DNA from: RGIG5050 sp045636065
GTDB taxonomy: Bacteria; Verrucomicrobiota; Kiritimatiellia; RFP12; UBA1067
Assembly: GCA_045636065.1 (NCBI GenBank)
Contig: JAZTWW010000057.1
Coordinates: 1 to 38,890, forward strand
Length of the DNA stretch: 38,890 bases
Direction of reading: 5' to 3'
The position numbers were made by a program, and so were the translations under genes. Shown piece after piece: positions 1 through 8,690 of the stretch (the first letter of the stretch is position 1; every line of letters starts with the position of its first letter). Under the pieces are notes generated by a model. That model had not been told where the DNA came from. It made no database searches and saw only the letters and a program-made list of their open reading frames with translations.

Positions 1-173
1 GAGTTCATGGAGTATGCCGAATGGTGCGACGGATAGCCGTCAACCATCGCAATTCACCCGAAAACACTTGCAAAATCGCCCTCGCCCCTGTAAACATTGG
101 GGTAGATGCACTTTCATTGTCCAAAAATGGGTAAACTCCAGCTATTTCACCCTTGCCGAGGCAGGATGCGACG
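1..173. other. Non-coding left edge
   Basis: No convincing gene is seen here; the open frames lack a start context and coding-like codon use. The only structure found is a stem-loop at 129-152 that fits a terminator for the leftward gene ending at 174. The window begins before any neighbouring gene appears, so what lies further left is unknown. Confidence 0.5.
123..152 (-). terminator. Rho-independent terminator after the phosphatase gene
   Basis: In the minus-strand transcript, GGGTGAA (152-146) pairs with TTTACCC (135-129) as a 7-bp stem with one G-U pair and a 10-nt loop. It is followed by A and a run of five U (127-123). It lies about 20 nt past the stop of the PP2C/HATPase gene and would end the two-gene STAS-phosphatase operon. 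The stem is short, so efficiency is uncertain. Confidence 0.6.
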
Positions 174-2201
174 CTAGCGGGAGGAGGAGACCTTCAAGAT
201 GTTGAAGCCATGCTCACGGGAGTAGCGCGCGCGGCTTGAGATATGCTTGAGAATGAGGATGCCGAGCCCGCCTATGTGGTGGGACTGCGCATTCACATAC
301 GTGTTGGGATCGGTGTGCTCCAGGGGATTGTACGCGATGCCGTCGTCGGTGAACGTAAGCTCAACCTCGCCATCCAGGGAGCTTTCGTCTATCGCAACCT
401 TGAACATCGTCGCCTTCGAGTATTTGACTATGTTGGAGCAGACTTCATCTAGCATTATGTGAAGATCGGGATTCTGGATGGACAGGGTCTCGTCGAGGAA
501 CGCCTCCGCAAGGGCGATGCCCTTATTCGTGGGCTCGAATGTGCGCTCCACGGGAACATTCGCAGGGACGCGCCTCAAGGCGAGGGTCGCGATGTCATCC
601 GCCGTGGGCGCGCCGGCGGTGAAGACGGCGAGGGACGCCCTGACGACGCTTATCAGCCGCTCCGGGGATTCCGCATGCGACTCCTGGGCGTATTTGACCG
701 TCTCCACAAGCCGCTCGTCCCCGAAGAAGTCCCCCTTCGGGTCCATCGCCTCTGTAACGCCGTCGGTGTAGAGGAAGATCGTGTCGCCAGGCTTGAGATG
801 GATCTTGAAGGACTTGTACTTCATGTCCTCGGATATCGCAAGGATGCGCCCTGAAACGTCTTCGAGGAATCTCGGATCCTCGCCTGGGCTGACGAGAACG
901 GGGCTATTGTGCCCGGCGTTCGCGAACTCCACATCGCCAGTTCTGAGATCGAGGACGCCTATCCACGCGGTAAGGAACATGTTCGCGGGATTGTTGCGGC
1001 AGAGTTCCCTATTGACCTTCTCCATAGCAAGCGCCGGATCGTGCAGGATGTGCAGCGTCTCCTTGATGAGCGTCTTGGCGTTCATCATGTAGAGTGCCGC
1101 CGTTATACCTTTGCCGGAAACGTCTGCGATCAGGAACGCATAGTGGTTCTCGTCGAGCGGGAAGTAGTCGTAGAAGTCGCCGCCGACCTCGCGGGCCGTA
1201 GAGATGCCGGCGGCAAGCTGGAAGCCGTCCATCGACGGGAACTCCGCCGGAAGTGCCGACATCTGGATCGTCTTTGCGAAATCTAGCTCGTAGGCGAACG
1301 CCGTTTCGCGGTCGTTCGCCGCGAAGACGGCCCGCATGGTGAAGTACAGGATCGTGAAGAGAATGCCGAGCGTCACCGCCACGATGGGCATTATCATGTT
1401 GCGGGAATCGTATATGTCCGACTTTGGCACGATCGCCAGCGCAATGAAGTCTCTCACGTCGTCCAGCATGGCGAACATGGCCGTGCCGTCGAGCGTCATC
1501 TCGAACATCGCGCCCTTTTCGACTGAACCTGGCACAAGCCCCGTCACCTCGTGGAAATCCATTCCGATGAGCGCCGGGGAGATGTGGCTTACGATCTTGC
1601 CGTCGTGGTTTGCCATCACGATGTAGCCGTGCTGGTCGATATGGCGGCTCCGCGTAAGGCCGAGAACCCGCTGGACGATGTACCTGTTAAGGACATCTTC
1701 GCTCCATCCGGCCTGCACGAAGCCGCCGTCCTCGGGGTATGCCGCCGCAGCGAACTTGAAGACGCGCTTGCCGTCGTAGCCCATCTCCCTTTCGTTCTGG
1801 ACCCAGGCGCTCTCGGTCTTTAGCATCTCGACGAATTCGCGGGACTGCTCGGAGCTCAACATGTTGAATCCGACCGTCCCATCCTCGCTTGAGGCCTTGA
1901 TAACGGCATCCTCGCCGACATCGCAGATTATGGAGACCGAATACTCTTCGAGGAGTCTCTTCAAGCGCTCGTTCGTGACCTTGCCGGAGGATCCGAAACC
2001 CGCCGCGAGCTCCTTGACCGTGGAAAGGAGCCAGAAGTCCGCGCCATCGGTTATGGACGTACCAAGATCGGAGAGGTTGATCCTAAGAAGGCTGCGCGCC
2101 GTGAAGCGTGCACGGAGAACCTCGAACGTCATCAAGACGCCGAGCGTCAGAACGAACACTATCGCCGTTATGAGAAGCGGCGATTTCTTCATCTTCCTCA
2201 T
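174..2201 (-). CDS. Membrane PP2C (SpoIIE/RsbU) phosphatase fused to an RsbW-like HATPase
   Basis: Likely sensor and effector enzyme of a partner-switching pathway. TM helices at about 7-28 and 269-293 flank an extracytoplasmic region of roughly 240 residues. Its part near 192-220 (HGYIVMANHDGKIVSH) resembles dCache ligand-binding domains. A cytoplasmic PP2C domain at about 330-545 carries the metal-binding signatures GGDFYDY (340), ADVSGKG (359), LYTDGVTEA (477) and TADDIATLAL (533). A C-terminal GHKL ATPase at about 555-672 has an N-box (DEVCSNIVKYS), DDG and GGLGILILKHI. One chain thus holds both the phosphatase that would reactivate an antagonist and the kinase that would inactivate it. 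The start overlaps the upstream STAS gene by 4 nt (ATGA), so translation is probably coupled. The domain calls are firm. The signal sensed and the final target (sigma factor or other) are not visible. Confidence 0.9.
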   Translation of the reverse strand: MRKMKKSPLLITAIVFVLTLGVLMTFEVLRARFTARSLLRINLSDLGTSITDGADFWLLSTVKELAAGFGSSGKVTNERLKRLLEEYSVSIICDVGEDAVIKASSEDGTVGFNMLSSEQSREFVEMLKTESAWVQNEREMGYDGKRVFKFAAAAYPEDGGFVQAGWSEDVLNRYIVQRVLGLTRSRHIDQHGYIVMANHDGKIVSHISPALIGMDFHEVTGLVPGSVEKGAMFEMTLDGTAMFAMLDDVRDFIALAIVPKSDIYDSRNMIMPIVAVTLGILFTILYFTMRAVFAANDRETAFAYELDFAKTIQMSALPAEFPSMDGFQLAAGISTAREVGGDFYDYFPLDENHYAFLIADVSGKGITAALYMMNAKTLIKETLHILHDPALAMEKVNRELCRNNPANMFLTAWIGVLDLRTGDVEFANAGHNSPVLVSPGEDPRFLEDVSGRILAISEDMKYKSFKIHLKPGDTIFLYTDGVTEAMDPKGDFFGDERLVETVKYAQESHAESPERLISVVRASLAVFTAGAPTADDIATLALRRVPANVPVERTFEPTNKGIALAEAFLDETLSIQNPDLHIMLDEVCSNIVKYSKATMFKVAIDESSLDGEVELTFTDDGIAYNPLEHTDPNTYVNAQSHHIGGLGILILKHISSRARYSREHGFNILKVSSSR

Positions 2202-2491
2202 GTGAACACGAAGAGACTGTCAAGCCCGGTTATTCCAAGTACATGCCTTACGGTATTGTTGGCATGTGCGATCGTAAAGCTGCCGCCCGCGTTCTGGACG
2301 GCCTTCTGTGCAGAAATCAAAACCCTCAAACCGGCCGACGATATATAGTTCAAGCCGGAGAGGTCGAGAAGTATCTCCTTCACGCCCTCTTCCTTAAGCG
2401 CCACTTCCAGCGCCGGAGCAGTGTTGGTGTTGAGCCGTCCGTTGAGCGCTATGGACAGCTTCCCACCTTCAAAACTCTTGCTGATCTCCAT
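2198..2491 (-). CDS. STAS-domain anti-sigma factor antagonist (SpoIIAA/RsbV-like)
   Basis: This 97-aa cytosolic protein is a single STAS domain of normal length. The motif LDLSGLNYISSAGLRVL (about 42-58) carries the Ser51/Ser52 pair where partner-switch antagonists are phosphorylated. It should cycle between phosphorylated (inactive) and unphosphorylated (active) forms under the adjoining phosphatase/kinase fusion, with which it overlaps by 4 nt. A TTGAAA-17-TATAAT promoter lies about 50 bp upstream, and GAGAGAG precedes the ATG at 2491. The binding partner that is released, such as an anti-sigma factor, is not encoded nearby, so the output is unknown. Confidence 0.92.
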   Translation of the reverse strand: MEISKSFEGGKLSIALNGRLNTNTAPALEVALKEEGVKEILLDLSGLNYISSAGLRVLISAQKAVQNAGGSFTIAHANNTVRHVLGITGLDSLFVFT

Positions 2492-2538
2492 AAAAACTCT
2501 CTCCTGAAAACTGGTCTCAATACCCCAGAGACGATGAC

Positions 2539-2567
2539 ATTATACCATATTCACATGCCGTTTTCAA
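2539..2567 (-). promoter_or_regulatory. Sigma70-type promoter for the STAS-phosphatase operon
   Basis: TTGAAA (2567-2562), 17 bp, TATAAT (2544-2539), with TGG just before the -10. The predicted start near 2532 gives a leader of about 41 nt. The -35 overlaps the stop codon of tilS, so this two-gene unit is separable from the operon above it. Confidence 0.8.
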
Positions 2568-3238
2568 CGCCGATAATCATTTTTTTTTTCCACAGGTTTC
2601 TCGCGCAGGAGACGGGCGCATTTTGCCGCGTGTTCTACGATATGCGGGTCGAAATTTTCAATTAGCCACGGCACGACTATCCGCCTTACCCTGTTGCGCA
2701 TGATGGAGGTGTCCATGTTCGTCGCATCCTCCCGCCACTCCAGGCCTTCGGAGACGAGAAAAGATCTCAGCTCCGCGTCCCTCAAGCCGAGAAGCGGCCT
2801 TATGAACGCGATCCGGCCCTCCGGGACCTCAAGAATGGAGACCTCGCGCATCCCGGAAAGACCCTCGGGGCCGCTTCCACGGGCTACCCGCATAAGGAAA
2901 GTCTCCGCCGCATCATCCATATGGTGGCCGGTAGCGATGGCGTCAAGCTTGAGCCGCTTCACGGCCCGCGCGAAGAAGGCGAGCCTTACGCGCCTTGCCG
3001 CCATCTCAAGGCTTTCGCCCTTCCCCCTTACGGCCTTTCCGCGCCCGCCGAGATACCCCACCCCGAAACGCGCGGCAAGGGATTTTACGAACTTCGCGTC
3101 CTCCCCCACCTCCTTGCCGAGACCGTGGTTGAAATGGAGAACCGTCGCCTTGAAACCTAGACGCTCCTGCAACGGAGCCAAAAGGGCCAGGAGCGCCACG
3201 CTGTCGGCGCCCCCGCTGACGGCAAGGCCGATGTTCAT
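2564..3238 (-). CDS. tilS: tRNA(Ile)-lysidine synthase, short form
   Basis: TilS attaches lysine to C34 of the CAU-anticodon tRNA-Ile using ATP, so that the tRNA reads AUA. The N-terminal PP-loop SGGADS (residues 8-13) binds ATP. LHFNHGLG, ATGHHMDDAAETFLMRVARGSG and the RPLLGLRDAEL segment are typical of the N-type ATPase core. The protein has 224 residues, only the catalytic domain; the C-terminal tRNA-binding domains of long forms such as the E. coli enzyme are absent, as in several phyla. ATG 3238 is preferred because its ATGA overlaps the preceding lipoprotein stop and places the PP-loop at the N-terminus. A longer reading to 3298 would add 20 residues of shadow sequence. It ends inside the promoter of the STAS gene. 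Confidence 0.9.
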   Translation of the reverse strand: MNIGLAVSGGADSVALLALLAPLQERLGFKATVLHFNHGLGKEVGEDAKFVKSLAARFGVGYLGGRGKAVRGKGESLEMAARRVRLAFFARAVKRLKLDAIATGHHMDDAAETFLMRVARGSGPEGLSGMREVSILEVPEGRIAFIRPLLGLRDAELRSFLVSEGLEWREDATNMDTSIMRNRVRRIVVPWLIENFDPHIVEHAAKCARLLREKPVEKKNDYRR

Positions 3239-4569
3239 TCCGTCTTCGCCTCCCCACCGGAATGCCACCAGAGGAAATCGAGCAGGATGTGGTGGCACTT
3301 CGATCCGTCTGGACGCTCATCCTCGCGCCAGAGCGTCCAGAAAGGAGCCCAGTTGCGGTCGATCGCCTCGATGCTGCGTATCGGATTGAGGTCTAGAACG
3401 CGGGTCCTCACATAGCCCCTTTCCTCTGCGCGGCTCCAGAACGGCCACACGCGCCAATAGCTTCCTGTTGCCCTTACGGAGCCGTCCTTGCCCTTCACCC
3501 AGCGCTTCTCGTGGGTGAAGAACGGGAAGATGCTGAACCTCGTCTCCTTCGACGTCTCGTTCTCGAGGACGCTATCCTCCACGAGCTTCCAGCCGTAGCG
3601 GCGCGTCACCTCCTGCGGCTCGCCGCGGGAGCTTTCGCCTGTCTTGGAGAACGAATACGCATAGACCTGCTCGTATATGGGCCAAACGCTTATCCTGTCG
3701 CGCAGCGTCCCCTTTTCAAGCTCGATGAACGGCCAGGGCGAGCGGATGCGCTTCGCGTCCTTCGTCTCCACCGCCGAGAAGAAAGGCGGCAAGGCAAGCC
3801 ACTGCCTCTCCCTTTCCCGGTTCACGCGGCCCATAAGCGGCCACACCATCCAGCTATATCCTTCGCCAGTGGTGTCGCGGTCCTTCATGTAGCTGGCCCA
3901 CGTGACTATCGGCCAGAGCACGTACCGGTGGTCGCTCTCGCGCTGATGGTTCCACCCGAAAAGCGGCCAGAGCCCGAACCCCTCGCGCGGAGCCTCGCGC
4001 CACGTTATGAACGGCCAAAGTACGGCCCTGCTCCTTACGCCCTTGACCGTATAGGTGTGGTAGACGGGCCACAAGACGAAATTCCAGTCGTCCATCACGA
4101 GGATATGCGGATGCTCGCCCCAGAGCGGGAATATCCCCCAGTAGCCCCTGTCCCTTTCGCTGCCGCCGAACGCCACCGGGAAAACGGTGAACGACCATCT
4201 CGAATCCTCGACGCTCCGGCTTCCCGAGGCGCCGTCCCCCCAGACGATGAGAAAGCGCCACCAGTCACGGGTCCTGGGGGAGACGCCCCTGCCGTGGTAC
4301 GTGGCTACGGGCCAGAGGAGATCGAAGTCCTCGCCGGCCAGGACAGCGCCAGAGCGGCCATCAGTGGAGGTGGGCAACCGATCGTATCTCTGGCGGGCGA
4401 AGATTGGCCTTAGGGCCGTCACGTCCTCGCCCGTCTCGAAGAACGGGCCGATGCTCCAGTGGCGCGGACGCGCCCCCTCGGGGGCTGATGCGCAGCCCGC
4501 AAGAAGGAGAACCGCCGCGATGGCGGAAGCGAGCCGCCACCGGCCCGGTATGGGCCTATTTGCCGCCAC
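3235..4569 (-). CDS. Lipoprotein with repeated WP (LWP) motifs
   Basis: Not recognised as a named family. A signal peptide ends in the lipobox LLAGC (Cys26), so the mature protein should be lipid-anchored at the envelope. The body (444 aa) is built from a recurring short pattern, aromatic-rich strands containing WP with preceding L or V: LWPVATYHG, VLWPVYHTY, VLWPFITW, GLWPLFGWN, VLWPIVTW, MVWPLMG, SPWPFIEL, SVWPIYEQV and VWPFWSR, spaced about 15-45 residues apart. This suggests a repetitive beta structure, possibly a propeller or an open beta sheet; that is inference. It overlaps the 3' end of the large GT117-like gene by 14 nt and tilS by 4 nt, so the three are cotranscribed. No catalytic motif was seen. 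Confidence 0.82.
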   Translation of the reverse strand: MAANRPIPGRWRLASAIAAVLLLAGCASAPEGARPRHWSIGPFFETGEDVTALRPIFARQRYDRLPTSTDGRSGAVLAGEDFDLLWPVATYHGRGVSPRTRDWWRFLIVWGDGASGSRSVEDSRWSFTVFPVAFGGSERDRGYWGIFPLWGEHPHILVMDDWNFVLWPVYHTYTVKGVRSRAVLWPFITWREAPREGFGLWPLFGWNHQRESDHRYVLWPIVTWASYMKDRDTTGEGYSWMVWPLMGRVNRERERQWLALPPFFSAVETKDAKRIRSPWPFIELEKGTLRDRISVWPIYEQVYAYSFSKTGESSRGEPQEVTRRYGWKLVEDSVLENETSKETRFSIFPFFTHEKRWVKGKDGSVRATGSYWRVWPFWSRAEERGYVRTRVLDLNPIRSIEAIDRNWAPFWTLWREDERPDGSKCHHILLDFLWWHSGGEAKTE

Positions 4570-7500
4570 CCCTCATCTCCTTCTTGAGAGCTTCGACCTG
4601 GTCGCTGTCGTAGGGGTCGAGATCCTTCTGGCGCTTTTCAAGCGTTCTGAGCGTGATTCTCGCAGCGCCCCAGTCCTTGCGGGCCATCTGTACGCGCGCA
4701 AGCGTTATGTGCATTCTTATGTCGTCCGTCTTCGCCTTCTTGGCGAGCGAGATCGCCTTCTCCACGCACTCCTGAGCCTCGTCGAGGTTCTTGCCCTGGT
4801 CGAGAAGCGAGCCTGCAAGAGTCTCCCACGCGACGTAGAGCTCGGGCTCGTTCGCGACGGCGCGGCGTGCGAAAGTCTCGGCCTCGTCGCTCCGCTGAAG
4901 GCGCCTTAGGACCTCAGCGAGATCGTTCTCGGCCGCTGCGAGAGGACGCGTCTGGCGGCAGCTCTTTCTAAGGTACTGCTCGGCGTCGCCATAGTTTCCG
5001 TCCTTGAGCCTCAAGCTGCCCATGACGTAGTTCGCAAGCCTGTCCTCGCGGTTGTAGTAGAGGATCGAGCGGGCATGCTTCTCGGCGTTCTCGGTATCGT
5101 TGAGACGGATGTCGATGTCGAGGATCATCTCGCCGATGGCGCTTACGCTCGGGTTGGCCATCGACGCGGCGACGAGGGAATCCCGCGCGGCCTTGATCGA
5201 CTCGGGCCCCTTCCTGAGAAGGACGAGCGCCCTCGTGAACTGGACGTAGTAGTCGCGGGCGTTCGCCGCGACGCTCTCCATCCTCGGGAGTATTACGTTC
5301 TCGATCTCGGCGATGAGCGAGGCGCGCTTCTTAGCGTCCTTCTCGCCGTCGTGCTGCTGGAGGATGACGCCCGCGAGAAGGCTCCACGCCTGGAGGTTCG
5401 ACGGGTTGACGTCGGTCAGCTTCTGCATGGCGATGCGGGCCGATTCGAGATCGTTGTCCATCAGGTGCAGAAGCGCCATGTCCATATCCATGTCGCCGCT
5501 ATCGCCCTCGCCGGCGACGGCCTTCGTCATGAGTTCGCGGGCCCTGTCCATCTCGCCGTCCTTCATCGAGATCTGCGCGAGCCTCACGAGCGTGTCGCGG
5601 TCGTTCGCGCCCTCTTCGGTGACGCGCCTTTCAAGCTCGCGCTTGAGCTCGGCAGTGCTCGCGTCCGTACCGAGCATGCCGCTTCTCGCCCACATCATGC
5701 GCATCTTCTCGAAGACGCGCACATCCCTGATGTAGCCGTAGTAACGGCTCAGGCTGTAGAACTGGTACCTGTTGCGGTTGGCGTTGTAGTTCGCCTCTAT
5801 AGCCTTCATGCGCTTCGAGATCTCGGCGCGCGCGTTTATGGCGGGGACGCTTCCGGCGCTCTGCATGAGCGCGAGGTTGAAGACGGCCGAGATGTTGTCG
5901 GGGTCTATCGAGCGCATCACGAGATTGTAGAGTTCGAAAGCGTCGTCGTCCCACTTGACGCAGTTGAGCGTGTAGCCCATGTCGGTTACGACGAGGCCGA
6001 CGTTGCGCCTGAGCTTCATCCTGAGGCGCTCGACGGGATCGCGCGTGGTCTCGATCGCCTGGCTGCCCGTCTCGTCGCCGCTGCCGACGGTGTCCTTGAG
6101 CGACTCCCAGAGCCGGGTATACTCGTCCCTGCGGCCCTCGGGCTTGAACTCCTCAAGCGACTTTACGCCCGTGAACGCCAGCCCGTCCGGAACCGGTATA
6201 TATCCGGCGAAATACCAGAGGTCTGGATTTCCGAGGATCATCGCCTTGGACGCTATCGCCGCATCGCCCTTGAACCAGTCGTCGATGAACGGCTTTACGC
6301 CGATATCGGCCGAAAGCGCGAGATCGAGCCCCTCCACGGAAAGCCCCTCATCCTTGACGAGCTTCGCGATCTCCTTCCTGTACGCGGCCTCGCGGTCGCG
6401 GTAGAGGCATACGAGATGGAACGGCTTGCCCCTGATGGCAGCCTGGAGGCGGAGGTGGTCGTCTAGCTCGAACATCGTTCCGACCGTCACGAGCCATTGG
6501 CGCTCGCCCATCGAATCGAGGATGCTCTTGGCGTATTCGTCGGCGAAATCGCCCCTTGAGGCGCTGCATGAGAAGGAGTTGACGACAGCCGCGAGTGCTA
6601 GGACGGCGACGAGTATGCCGCCCGCAACGGGCGCGGCGCTTGAGCCGAACCTCTCCTCAAGCGAAAGCTCGCCTACGCTTTCGTTGACGTGCGGCTTGAC
6701 CCTGAAAAGGAGATACCAGTACGCGACGAGATAGCCGGCCGTAAGCGCGGAAAGAGTCGTCACCGCAACGGGCAGTATGCCGTAGGGCTGAAGGAGGACG
6801 ACAGGCGCGAGGGGCGTAGCCGTTACGAGAACCGTCGCCACCGTCATCGCGATGTGGAAGAGATACTGGCTCCAGCGCCTGTCGGCGTTAAGGCCGCGCA
6901 CCGAGGCGAAAAGGCAGCTTACGAAAGGAAGGACGCAGAGGATGACGAGCGCCAGCCAGCCTGAGCGCGTGAACCATGCGTTCATCTCGCCGCCCGCGTT
7001 GCCGATAAGCTTAAGCGCCACGGAGAACGCGCCGGTAAAGCCGCCGCCGTCCGCGCCGGGAGTCTCCATGAACGATTTGGCGACGCGCGAGAGGGACCAG
7101 ATCCATGCTATCGGGGAAACGACGGCCAGTATGGAGAAGCCTCCAAAGATCACCCTGCCAGCCTTGTGCGCGACGACGACGGACGCGAAGAGCGCCAGAG
7201 GCATCACGGCAAAGAAAAGCGGACTTTCCGTAAAGCCGACGCCAAGCATCACCGCCTGGAGGATGGTAAGAGGCACTGCAAGACGGGCGTGGCGCGAGAC
7301 GGGGATGAAAAGCGCCATCGCCGCGAGCGCCCACACGACGTCGAAAAGCCTGTAGTCGAGATGGGTCGACGCCTGCCATATGGCCGTAGAGGTGATGAAG
7401 ACGAATGCGGCTCCCACCGCCGCCGCCAGGGAGGCGCCGTTGGCGAAATCGTCCGTATCGTCGCCCCTTGCCGTCTCCCTCACGAAGAACGCGACTAGCC

Positions 7501-7801
7501 TCGCGACAAAGACAGCCCCTAAAACGCCGCATACGAGAGCGAAGATGTTGAGCCTCGCCGCCAGAGTCGCCATGCCGCCAAGGCCGGCCACCCACTTGAC
7601 GATTGCGCCCCAGAGGGGTCTATCGGGGAAGGAGAGCGTATCGAGGCCCGCCCACTGCACGGCAAGGTGAGCGCTTTCACCCGGGAAGAGGTGACCTGAA
7701 AGCGTCAAACCGTAAACGACCGATGCGAGCACCGCAACGGCGAGGGATACCAGCGCGAGTTTTCTCGAGTACGAAGCGTCGCGTTCTTTGAACTCTGCCA
7801 T
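4556..7801 (-). CDS. Polytopic membrane protein (DUF2723/GT117-like) with TPR C-terminus
   Basis: 1081 aa. Residues about 14-430 hold around ten hydrophobic helices. The first extracytoplasmic loop (SGHLFPGESAHLAVQWAG, then PLWGAIVKW) resembles the D/E-containing loop of DUF2723 / glycosyltransferase family 117 proteins, which are implicated in protein O-glycosylation. Residues about 430-600 form a soluble domain, and 600-1075 contain successive TPR-like helical repeats (for example AWSLLAGVILQQ, ANYVMGSLRLKDGNYGDAEQYLRKS, AWETLAGSLLDQGKNLDEAQ). Integral membrane glycosyltransferases with C-terminal TPRs are known in PVC and Bacteroidota bacteria. A strong promoter (7861-7833) and AAGGA before the ATG support the start. 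Membrane and TPR calls are sure; glycosyltransferase activity is a family-level inference and the substrate is unknown. Confidence 0.75.
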   Translation of the reverse strand: MAEFKERDASYSRKLALVSLAVAVLASVVYGLTLSGHLFPGESAHLAVQWAGLDTLSFPDRPLWGAIVKWVAGLGGMATLAARLNIFALVCGVLGAVFVARLVAFFVRETARGDDTDDFANGASLAAAVGAAFVFITSTAIWQASTHLDYRLFDVVWALAAMALFIPVSRHARLAVPLTILQAVMLGVGFTESPLFFAVMPLALFASVVVAHKAGRVIFGGFSILAVVSPIAWIWSLSRVAKSFMETPGADGGGFTGAFSVALKLIGNAGGEMNAWFTRSGWLALVILCVLPFVSCLFASVRGLNADRRWSQYLFHIAMTVATVLVTATPLAPVVLLQPYGILPVAVTTLSALTAGYLVAYWYLLFRVKPHVNESVGELSLEERFGSSAAPVAGGILVAVLALAAVVNSFSCSASRGDFADEYAKSILDSMGERQWLVTVGTMFELDDHLRLQAAIRGKPFHLVCLYRDREAAYRKEIAKLVKDEGLSVEGLDLALSADIGVKPFIDDWFKGDAAIASKAMILGNPDLWYFAGYIPVPDGLAFTGVKSLEEFKPEGRRDEYTRLWESLKDTVGSGDETGSQAIETTRDPVERLRMKLRRNVGLVVTDMGYTLNCVKWDDDAFELYNLVMRSIDPDNISAVFNLALMQSAGSVPAINARAEISKRMKAIEANYNANRNRYQFYSLSRYYGYIRDVRVFEKMRMMWARSGMLGTDASTAELKRELERRVTEEGANDRDTLVRLAQISMKDGEMDRARELMTKAVAGEGDSGDMDMDMALLHLMDNDLESARIAMQKLTDVNPSNLQAWSLLAGVILQQHDGEKDAKKRASLIAEIENVILPRMESVAANARDYYVQFTRALVLLRKGPESIKAARDSLVAASMANPSVSAIGEMILDIDIRLNDTENAEKHARSILYYNREDRLANYVMGSLRLKDGNYGDAEQYLRKSCRQTRPLAAAENDLAEVLRRLQRSDEAETFARRAVANEPELYVAWETLAGSLLDQGKNLDEAQECVEKAISLAKKAKTDDIRMHITLARVQMARKDWGAARITLRTLEKRQKDLDPYDSDQVEALKKEMRGGGK

Positions 7802-7832
7802 ATCGTCATCCTTCTTTTTGGAACAGGCAAGT

Positions 7833-7861
7833 ATTATACATTAACGGTGCTAGATAGTCAA
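7833..7861 (-). promoter_or_regulatory. Sigma70-type promoter for the GT117-lipoprotein-tilS operon
   Basis: TTGACT (7861-7856), 17 bp, TATAAT (7838-7833). The predicted start near 7826 leaves a 25-nt leader with AAGGA ahead of the ATG at 7801. It lies wholly in the 64-bp gap after the leucine-rich-repeat gene. Confidence 0.82.
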
Positions 7862-7865
7862 CGGC

Positions 7866-8666
7866 TCAGAACACCATCACAACATCGGGGAGAGCCTCGC
7901 GGATGCGCCTGCGCTCGTCTGCGGACAAGGGGCAGTCGGCCATGTTGAGAGTCCTAAGGCCACGCCAGCCGGAAAGATCGTCTGGAAGCCGCTTGACGGC
8001 GGTCCCGGAAAGGCTGATGTTCTTGAGGGACTTTAGCGAGGTAAGCCACCCGGGGACTTCTGTTATCCCGGCGTTGTCGTCGAGTGCGATGTCCTCCAGG
8101 AGATCGAGCGACTTGAGGCATTCAGGTACGGCCGTAAGGTTGTTGCCCTTCAAGTAGATGCGCCTCAGGTCCTTGAGCGAGGCGACGCCGTCAGGGAGCG
8201 ACTTTAGGCCGTTGCCGTTGAGCCTCAGCCACTTGAGCGACTTCGCCTCCGATATGCCATCTCCGAGCGACTGGAGGCGGTTGCCGTCGAAATTGACATA
8301 CCTTAAGCCCGGTATACGCCAAAGGGCGTCCGGCACCGCTTCAAGCCTGTTCCTCACGAAGTAGAACTCGGCGAGGCGCGGGTATGACATCACTTCCTGC
8401 GGGATCGCCTCAAGAGCGCGCTCCGAAAGGTCGAGAGTCCTCACCTCGGGCCATACGAGAAGCGCGCCCTGGGGAATCTCGCCCTTGAAGCCCCTCAAGA
8501 CTATCCTCACCTCGCGCCCCTCCGCGCCCGGATAGGGGCCGTCCTTGATTCCGGCAAGGCCTGCCGCATCTCTCACCATCGGCAGGTCTTCGCTCTTCGA
8601 GTGGTTGTCGAAGCATCCTGAAACAAGTGCGGCGGCCGCCGCCAGGAGGAAAACGGATCTCGTCAT
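7866..8666 (-). CDS. Leucine-rich-repeat lipoprotein
   Basis: The signal peptide ends in the lipobox LVSGC (Cys18), so the mature protein is predicted to be lipid-anchored. From about residue 60 to 255 there are roughly eight tandem leucine-rich repeats of about 23 residues with the bacterial LPX-type pattern: LKWLRLNGNGLKSLPDGVASL, then LRRIYLKGNNLTAVPECLKSL and similar units. These form a curved solenoid usually used for protein binding. Length is 266 aa and there is no enzymatic domain. GGAGAGC precedes the ATG. It follows threonine deaminase by 24 nt and probably shares its transcript. The ligand is unknown, and no surface-anchoring signal other than the lipobox was seen. Confidence 0.88.
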   Translation of the reverse strand: MTRSVFLLAAAAALVSGCFDNHSKSEDLPMVRDAAGLAGIKDGPYPGAEGREVRIVLRGFKGEIPQGALLVWPEVRTLDLSERALEAIPQEVMSYPRLAEFYFVRNRLEAVPDALWRIPGLRYVNFDGNRLQSLGDGISEAKSLKWLRLNGNGLKSLPDGVASLKDLRRIYLKGNNLTAVPECLKSLDLLEDIALDDNAGITEVPGWLTSLKSLKNISLSGTAVKRLPDDLSGWRGLRTLNMADCPLSADERRRIREALPDVVMVF

Positions 8667-8690
8667 GTGCTCTCCAATCGTCTTCTTGCC

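Noticed and set aside
3511..4413. Plus-strand frame of 300 codons
   Set aside because: Shadow of the WP-repeat lipoprotein, which has a lipobox and regular motif spacing.
5075..6466. Plus-strand frame of 463 codons
   Set aside because: Shadow of the TPR/membrane gene on the other strand; the Arg/His/Asp/Val-rich composition is typical of GC-rich antisense frames.
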